Shown here: positions 13,739 through 18,068 of the stretch, piece by piece
Layout of the letters: every line of letters starts with the position of its first letter
Position numbering within the stretch: the stretch's first letter is position 1
Source: Clostridiales bacterium
Lineage (GTDB): Bacteria; Bacillota; Clostridia; Lachnospirales; Lachnospiraceae
DNA: 18,068 bases
Assembly: GCA_019418195.1 (NCBI GenBank)
Contig: DYCJ01000008.1
Span: forward strand, 6,532 to 24,599
Direction: 5' to 3'
Program-made: the position numbers and the translations under genes
The notes under the pieces: generated by a model
Seen by the model: only the letters and a program-made list of their open reading frames with translations
Told to the model about the DNA's origin: nothing
Database searches by the model: none

Positions 13739-14620
13739 TCACTCATTTTCCGTCCTCTGGTGCTTCAGCAGTTCGTCTATCGCATACGCCACGCCGAACT
13801 CTGTATTGGACTTCGTAATATACTTTGCCGCGCTCTTTACCTCGGGATCGGCATTTGCCATGGCCACCGTTGCTCCGAAATTCATCTCTATCATAGAGAG
13901 ATCATTCAGGCTGTCGCCCAGCACCATCACTTCATCCATCGTATACCCCAAAGATTCAATATACTCTTTGAGTACCGGCCCTTTCTGCGCTTTGACGTCC
14001 GTTATTTCCAGATTCGTTGGGAAAGAGGACGCCACCGCAATATCCTTATTTTTCTCCAAACGCAACTTCAGCTCGTCCAGCATTTCTTTGTCCTCGGAAT
14101 AAAGGAATAATTTATAAACCGGGACTTTCGCAGCTTCCAGTTCATCCATATCAGCAACCGTTTTCGTAGATTTTATAATGCGCTGATACGTCTCTGTCCT
14201 AACCAGTTCTTCACGCGGCAGATTTGAAAAGAAGAGATGCATCTGAAGCATCAGACTCTCTTCTATCTCCTCCGGAGTTCCGATCTTATAGTCATTCCCG
14301 TCTGTACAGAATGTCACAGACAAGGGGTAATTTTTTACCTCTTTATAGATTTCCCGGCACAGTTCCATACTGATCGGATTTACCGCAACGACCTGTTGCT
14401 GCGGATTTCTCACCTCCGCTCCACTGCCTACGATATAATCGCATACAAGCCCTGAATCTTTCAGCTCAGCCATCGCTCCCGGAAAATTTCTTCCTGTTGC
14501 TATCATAAAACGGATTCCGGCATCACACGCTCTGTTCACCGCCGCCAGCGTCTCCGTCGCCGGCTTGTGATCGTCTCCCAGAAGTGTGCCGTCCATATCA
14601 CTCGCTATCACCTTGATCAT
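13739..14620 (-). CDS. Cof-type HAD-IIB family hydrolase
   Basis: A 293-residue cytoplasmic phosphatase of the HAD superfamily, Cof subgroup, which usually acts on sugar phosphates, flavin nucleotides or similar small molecules. Motif I is Asp8 and Asp10 in SDMDGTLL, motif II is Thr42 in MIATGRN, motif III is Lys213 in QKGPVL, and motif IV is Asp236/Asp240 in LGDSLNDLSMI. The large insert between motifs II and III is the C2-type cap domain. The ATG at 14620 has AAAGGAGAG five bases upstream. It follows the Rpn gene by 21 bases and is probably cotranscribed with it. The true substrate cannot be told from sequence. Confidence 0.92.
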   Translation of the reverse strand: MIKVIASDMDGTLLGDDHKPATETLAAVNRACDAGIRFMIATGRNFPGAMAELKDSGLVCDYIVGSGAEVRNPQQQVVAVNPISMELCREIYKEVKNYPLSVTFCTDGNDYKIGTPEEIEESLMLQMHLFFSNLPREELVRTETYQRIIKSTKTVADMDELEAAKVPVYKLFLYSEDKEMLDELKLRLEKNKDIAVASSFPTNLEITDVKAQKGPVLKEYIESLGYTMDEVMVLGDSLNDLSMIEMNFGATVAMANADPEVKSAAKYITKSNTEFGVAYAIDELLKHQRTENE

Positions 14621-14641
14621 GATGTCTCTCCTTTGTTGTGT

Positions 14642-15058
14642 TTATATTTCATACTGAACCATAAGCTTTTCGCACAGTGCAGGATCTTCCTGTATCTGTT
14701 CAAGAAGATCATACTTCTTTTCCCGGACTAAGATACGGTTTAATTCGAGGAGGCGCTCCTGATCCCGGATCGTCTCCTGCTGCCGGCGCATCTGGCTGTC
14801 CTGCTCTTCAATCTTCCCCTGCTGCTGACGCATCTTACCTTCCTGCTCCTCAATTTGCCCCTGCTGCTGACGCATCCTGTTTTCCTGTTCCTCGATTTGC
14901 CCCTGCTGCTGACGCATCCTGTTTTCCTGTTCCTCGATTCTCTTCTTTCCAGCACGCAGTTTTTTCTCCTGCTCCTTTATCCGTTTTTCCTGCTGTTCTA
15001 ATTCTTTCCGGACGAGTCTTTCATATTGTTTCTCTGTACATGATAATACCATATTCAT
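14642..15058 (-). CDS. Possible internally initiated short Rpn product (in frame)
   Basis: An in-frame ATG at 15058 (Met236 of the Rpn protein) is preceded by AAAGGGCGGCGATT, with AAAGGG eight bases away. The product would be the 138-residue C-terminal coiled coil and repeat region without the nuclease domain. This mirrors the intragenic short proteins described for E. coli rpn genes, which neutralise the full-length protein. The site is only moderate and the proposal is inference. Confidence 0.3.
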   Translation of the reverse strand: MNMVLSCTEKQYERLVRKELEQQEKRIKEQEKKLRAGKKRIEEQENRMRQQQGQIEEQENRMRQQQGQIEEQEGKMRQQQGKIEEQDSQMRRQQETIRDQERLLELNRILVREKKYDLLEQIQEDPALCEKLMVQYEI

Positions 15059-15763
15059 AATCGCCGCCCTTTCTTTGATCAGTATGTCCCGCAGTACTCC
15101 CTTTTCGATACAGGTATCGATCGCATCATCTACCGCCTGTCTTTGATTGCCTCCTTCTGCCAGCGCTTTGCGCACCTCTGCAACAAACGCGGAGTACTCC
15201 TCAAGCCGCCTGCATTTCTCCATCAATTCATAATTATGCCCGTAATTGATATTCAGCATTGTTGCACAGCACTCCAGACATGATTCTCCTGACTCCCCCG
15301 TTTCTGTGAACGCATCTGTCAGTCTGAGAAGCTTCTGATCCGGCTCATCTTTCGATCCGTTATAAAATACGATAAATTTAGGTCTGGGCAGATGTTTCAA
15401 CACCGGACTGAACACATTGATCTCACATTCGTCGATGTAGTTCTGATACAATCTTGCGAAGTATATCAATCCTCTTATCGGCATATTCGGATTGTAAGAG
15501 CTCTGATGTTCGTACAGATTCATCGTACCGCCGAGCAGAAAGGAAACATCATTTTTTATCGAGATATAAATCACATCTTCCAATGTCGTGACGGTCAGTT
15601 CTTCTTCATCTGTATACTGCGTATCATTCAGAGCATTGTAGAGGTCCAGCAGATCTTTTCTGTCCGAAAATATCTTTCGGAACAGGGAATCTTTATACTT
15701 GCGGTTGACTCTGTGTTCATACTGATTCTTCGCATTTCTCTTTTTCAGTTTTCTAATGTTCAT
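14642..15763 (-). CDS. Rpn-family PD-(D/E)XK nuclease with coiled-coil tandem repeats
   Basis: A 373-residue protein of the Rpn (recombination-promoting nuclease / putative transposase) family. Residues ~20-230 hold the nuclease domain: KYKDSLFRKIFSDRKDLLDLYNAL, then Asp72, and Glu85-His-Gln87 in NLYEHQSSYNPNMPIRGLIYFARLY. Residues ~242-345 are a long Gln/Glu/Arg coiled coil. It contains four 14-residue units (276-331), the first two identical (IEEQENRMRQQQGQ). Rpn proteins degrade DNA, and some E. coli members act in phage defence with a short product from an internal start that blocks toxicity. Here Met236 has AAAGGG 8 bases upstream and would yield 138 residues. The main start has a strong AAGGAGG site and a promoter at 15924-15952. 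Confidence 0.88.
   Translation of the reverse strand: MNIRKLKKRNAKNQYEHRVNRKYKDSLFRKIFSDRKDLLDLYNALNDTQYTDEEELTVTTLEDVIYISIKNDVSFLLGGTMNLYEHQSSYNPNMPIRGLIYFARLYQNYIDECEINVFSPVLKHLPRPKFIVFYNGSKDEPDQKLLRLTDAFTETGESGESCLECCATMLNINYGHNYELMEKCRRLEEYSAFVAEVRKALAEGGNQRQAVDDAIDTCIEKGVLRDILIKERAAIMNMVLSCTEKQYERLVRKELEQQEKRIKEQEKKLRAGKKRIEEQENRMRQQQGQIEEQENRMRQQQGQIEEQEGKMRQQQGKIEEQDSQMRRQQETIRDQERLLELNRILVREKKYDLLEQIQEDPALCEKLMVQYEI
14771..14938. repeat. 42-bp tandem repeat in the rpn gene, four copies
   Basis: Four 42-base units, in frame, encode 14-residue coiled-coil repeats (residues 276-331). Two units are almost identical at the DNA level, the next one differs at a few residues, and the last is the most diverged. 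Loss or gain of a unit would change coiled-coil length without a frameshift. Confidence 0.85.
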
Positions 15764-15923
15764 TTTTCCTCCTTATTATAAATTCTTTCGTGTGTTCCCG
15801 CAACCACTGATATCCCTGATGAAAACCGGCTGAATAAGCCTCCTAAAGAAAATGGAATCCCTCAATTCCATCACACCTGCAAAAGATGCTGCCCGGAGCG
15901 GGCACTGCAGGTAAGTAATCCTA

Positions 15924-15952
15924 ATTATATAGAAGTGCAGAAAATGATACAA
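15924..15952 (-). promoter_or_regulatory. Promoter for the rpn-HAD operon
   Basis: On the minus strand TTGTAT (15952-15947) and a perfect TATAAT (15929-15924) are separated by 17 bases. The expected transcript starts near 15917. Confidence 0.65.
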
Positions 15953-15986
15953 GATGTAATACTGCACAAAATAATACAGGGAATTA

Positions 15987-15995
15987 TGGTATAAT
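15987..15995 (+). promoter_or_regulatory. Extended -10 promoter for the plus-strand AAA ATPase gene
   Basis: TGGTATAAT gives a TGn extension with a perfect -10 box at 15990-15995. No good -35 box is visible, as is usual for extended -10 promoters. It lies about 40 bases from the divergent rpn promoter. Confidence 0.5.
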
Positions 15996-16081
15996 TACGT
16001 CAAGCGCAATCCGAAACAGCACGATCGCTTCGCCCTGCTGCGCAGGGATACTGCCGATAATCCAGATCAGAGGTAAGAACT

Positions 16082-16987
16082 ATGCTTGATTTTTTAAGAG
16101 AAGAACATGTTGATGAACATATCATAAAGGGGATCGAAGACTTCCGGCGGGAGCATCCGTCACCGGAGGGAGCCTTAAGCGCCCGCCCGCGTTATGTATA
16201 TTATGGAAAGGAAGTGTGGGAGCAGGCGGCCGAGGCGCTGCTCTGCGGGGAGAATCTTCTGCTGGCAGGTTCCAAGGCGACAGGCAAGAATGTGCTCGCC
16301 GAGAATCTTGCCGCTCTCTTCGGGCGTCCCTCATACAATGTATCGTTCCATATCAATATGGACGCGTCTTATATGATCGGAACCGATACGTTCCGGGACG
16401 GACAGGTCGTATTCCGCCCCGGCCCGATCTGTCAATGCGCAGTTCAGGGCGGTTTCTGCATCCTGGACGAGATCAATATGGCGCGCAACGAAGCACTGGC
16501 GGTCCTTCACTCGGTCCTCGACTTCCGCCGTGTGATCAACGTGCCCGGTTATGACACCATTCAGGTGCACGACGCGGCGCGCTTTATCGCGACTATGAAT
16601 TACGGTTATGCCGGCACGCGCGAATTAAATGAAGCTCTTGCCTCCCGGTTTATGGTGATCCATATGCCGGAGATCACACAGGAAAATCTGGAGAAACTGC
16701 TCCGGCGCGAATTCCCGGATATGAACAAGCAGTTCACCGGACAATTCTCCGGACTGTTTGCTGACATCGATAAGAAATGCCGGAATGGAGAGCTGACGCC
16801 GAAAGTCCTTGATCTGCGGGGACTGCTGGACGCCATCCGCCTGATCCGTGCCGGTCTGCCGCCGCGTTCGGCGCTCGACATGGGAATTACCAATAAAACC
16901 TTTGACGACTACGAACAGTCCCTCGTCCGCGATATCATCTCCTCAAGGATATCCCCGAAGGCGGACCGGAATTCTATATTTCACTGA
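16082..16987 (+). CDS. AAA+ ATPase, MoxR/NorQ-like (AAA_5), with atypical Walker A
   Basis: A 301-residue cytoplasmic AAA+ ATPase. Walker A is GSKATGKN at 63-70, with Asn where Ser or Thr normally coordinates magnesium. Walker B is FCILDEIN with Asp129-Glu130, sensor 1 is Asn173 in ATMNYGY, and the probable arginine finger is Arg189 in EALASRFMV. The layout fits the NorQ/CbbQ/MoxR group, which partner with VWA proteins to activate metalloenzymes. The start is preceded by AGAGGT. It is clearly different from the MoxR ATPase at 6538-8040 in length, P-loop and surrounding residues. It leads an operon with the next gene, 24 bases downstream. Confidence 0.88.
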   Translation: MLDFLREEHVDEHIIKGIEDFRREHPSPEGALSARPRYVYYGKEVWEQAAEALLCGENLLLAGSKATGKNVLAENLAALFGRPSYNVSFHINMDASYMIGTDTFRDGQVVFRPGPICQCAVQGGFCILDEINMARNEALAVLHSVLDFRRVINVPGYDTIQVHDAARFIATMNYGYAGTRELNEALASRFMVIHMPEITQENLEKLLRREFPDMNKQFTGQFSGLFADIDKKCRNGELTPKVLDLRGLLDAIRLIRAGLPPRSALDMGITNKTFDDYEQSLVRDIISSRISPKADRNSIFH

Positions 16988-17011
16988 TATTGTTAAGGAG
17001 CAAGAAACAGG

Positions 17012-18068
17012 ATGAGCAGCACAGATTACGGCATTCCCGCACAGAGGCGGGCTTTAAACATCATATGGACAGCAGCCGGTGAATATGGATTTGAGCCCGC
17101 ATTTATGGCATTTACCCAGGACGGGCAGCCGGATCTCTACATGGATTCCATCATAGGGTACGTTCGGAAATGGTATGATAGTGGAGCCATGCAGGAACTC
17201 TTTAACACGATCGGCTCTTCACTGATGAGGGAGACCTTTGACGGCATCCTCTGGATCGGTCTGGAGAACTGCGCCTTCGAGCGTGAGGTTAAGGAACGCC
17301 CTGTCCTCTCCGAACTGCGCCATTCCTGCGCCGAGTCATTCTTTGAACAGCAGTTCACCAAGTCACGCCAGCAGTGGATGGCACAGAACAGTCTTGTCTA
17401 CGCCCTCCAGTCTGCAAGGTGGAATACAGTCCTCGGGAAGGAGCCCGGTCTTGTAAATCCGTGGGAGAAAAAGCTTTTCCAGGAACTGGCATTCAGCGGA
17501 GACTGGGACGCCCGTCAGATTGCGGGCCATGCCTGCTCCGTCCTGCGCCGGTATTTCCGTTTCATCCCCGGACGGGCAGAGCGTTCTCTCCTGCTCCTTT
17601 TAAAAAACAGGCTTTCCTCTTTTACATCCCGCATCCTTCCATCCCGCATGATGCGCGCAGAAGACCTTACCTTTGCCCGGGACAGCTCGGGGAACGGCAT
17701 CATCACGGCACGGAAATCCCGGAACGCGAGGCTTCTCTCAGCAGCAGAGGAAGAAAACAACCGCATTTATATCCAAAACTGCTTCGGGCTTCCGCTGTAT
17801 AACATGGAAGAAAGCAGCCGGATCGAACAGCTTCTGTGTTCAGGACGACATCAGGACTGTCATGTATACTTTACAGACGGACAGAGGCGGTCAGAAGAAA
17901 ATATTACCGGACAGATCCGCGAAACGCTCCGGGGTGCGCAGGCCCAGGCAGAACGGAACCGGACGCACTATAAAGAAAAACTGCATTTCTATGAGAACTG
18001 CATTGCCCGTCTGTCTCAGCAGATCCGCAACGCACTGCTGGTGTATCCGCAGCCGTCGAGAGTGGCGG
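17012..18068 (+). CDS. Large helical protein, probable VWA-type partner of the AAA ATPase; cut off by window edge
   Basis: The first ~352 residues of a longer protein are visible. It begins MSSTDYGIPAQRRALNIIW after AAGGAG 11 bases upstream. No signal peptide or membrane segment is seen. The visible part is mostly helical and charged, with YMDSIIGYVRKWYD, a Leu-rich RAERSLLLLLKNRL stretch, and a terminal coiled region (AQAQAERNRTHYKEKLHFYENC then LSQQIRNALLVYPQPS). In NorD/CobT-like proteins a segment of this kind leads into a C-terminal VWA domain, which would lie beyond the window. The pairing with an upstream AAA_5 ATPase supports this, but no VWA motif is visible here, so the assignment is inference. 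Confidence 0.6.
   Translation, partial: MSSTDYGIPAQRRALNIIWTAAGEYGFEPAFMAFTQDGQPDLYMDSIIGYVRKWYDSGAMQELFNTIGSSLMRETFDGILWIGLENCAFEREVKERPVLSELRHSCAESFFEQQFTKSRQQWMAQNSLVYALQSARWNTVLGKEPGLVNPWEKKLFQELAFSGDWDARQIAGHACSVLRRYFRFIPGRAERSLLLLLKNRLSSFTSRILPSRMMRAEDLTFARDSSGNGIITARKSRNARLLSAAEEENNRIYIQNCFGLPLYNMEESSRIEQLLCSGRHQDCHVYFTDGQRRSEENITGQIRETLRGAQAQAERNRTHYKEKLHFYENCIARLSQQIRNALLVYPQPSRVA

Larger units (their letters stand above)
15764..16081. other. Divergent intergenic region between rpn and the AAA ATPase gene
   Basis: This 318-base region holds back-to-back promoters for the two flanking genes. The ~150-base rpn leader carries a GC hairpin (TGCCCG-GAG-CGGGCA, 15890-15904) and an AT-rich hairpin (15852-15871) which, on the minus strand, is followed by TTTCTTT and so looks like a weak terminator. 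The ~80-base leader of the plus-strand gene has CCCTGC-TGC-GCAGGG at 16033-16047. I see no convincing gene. Confidence 0.65.

Noticed and set aside
14740..14955. A 71-codon frame on the minus strand within rpn
   Set aside because: It is the tandem repeat read in another frame, which gives an artificial repeated Arg/Ser-rich peptide.
15776..15967. A 63-codon open frame upstream of rpn
   Set aside because: It spans the rpn promoter itself and has no ribosome binding site. The shorter internal frame from the ATG in the leader hairpin is also poorly supported.

Overview
The window looks like chromosomal DNA of a low-to-mid GC Gram-positive anaerobe of the class Clostridia, most likely Lachnospiraceae. 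Signs are AAGGAGG-type ribosome binding sites, DUF951 and DUF3842 proteins, a class B sortase, and the MurT/GatD lipid II amidation pair. This is inferred from gene content, not from a database match. There is no phage, insertion sequence, CRISPR array, rRNA or tRNA.

Almost everything from position 1 to about 15,950 is read from the minus strand. Read from high to low coordinates, the layout is as follows. (1) 15763-13739: an Rpn-family nuclease with a repeat-rich coiled coil, then a Cof-type HAD phosphatase. (2) A repeat-rich 336-base intergenic region holding a promoter for murT. (3) 13402-11292: murT and gatD. (4) 11201-6538: a cassette of a PPP-type phosphatase, a leucine-rich-repeat protein, a VWA protein with a degenerate metallopeptidase motif, and a MoxR-type AAA+ ATPase. 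(5) 6474-4207: a LUD-domain protein, a class B sortase, DUF951 and DUF3842. (6) A leader with a strong intrinsic terminator. (7) 4008-1: larE, larB, larC and an ABC-transporter lipoprotein, which together would make the nickel-pincer nucleotide (NPN) cofactor and probably import nickel. From 16082 to the right edge the plus strand carries a second, unrelated AAA+ ATPase with a probable partner gene, divergent from the rpn gene.

Three features deserve most attention. The first is the larE leader, where a 17-base-pair terminator ends about 20 bases before the larE start and can be opposed by an alternative hairpin. The second is a dispersed family of imperfect palindromes (core TAACAGTTCAGCC) that sits just after stop codons at 8.1, 11.25 and 13.4-13.7 kb. 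The third is the presence of two separate MoxR-type ATPase modules within 10 kb, one joined to phosphatase, LRR and VWA genes, the other with an unusual Walker A motif ending in GKN. The Rpn gene, with its 42-bp tandem repeats and a possible internal start, is a candidate defence gene with a built-in regulator.
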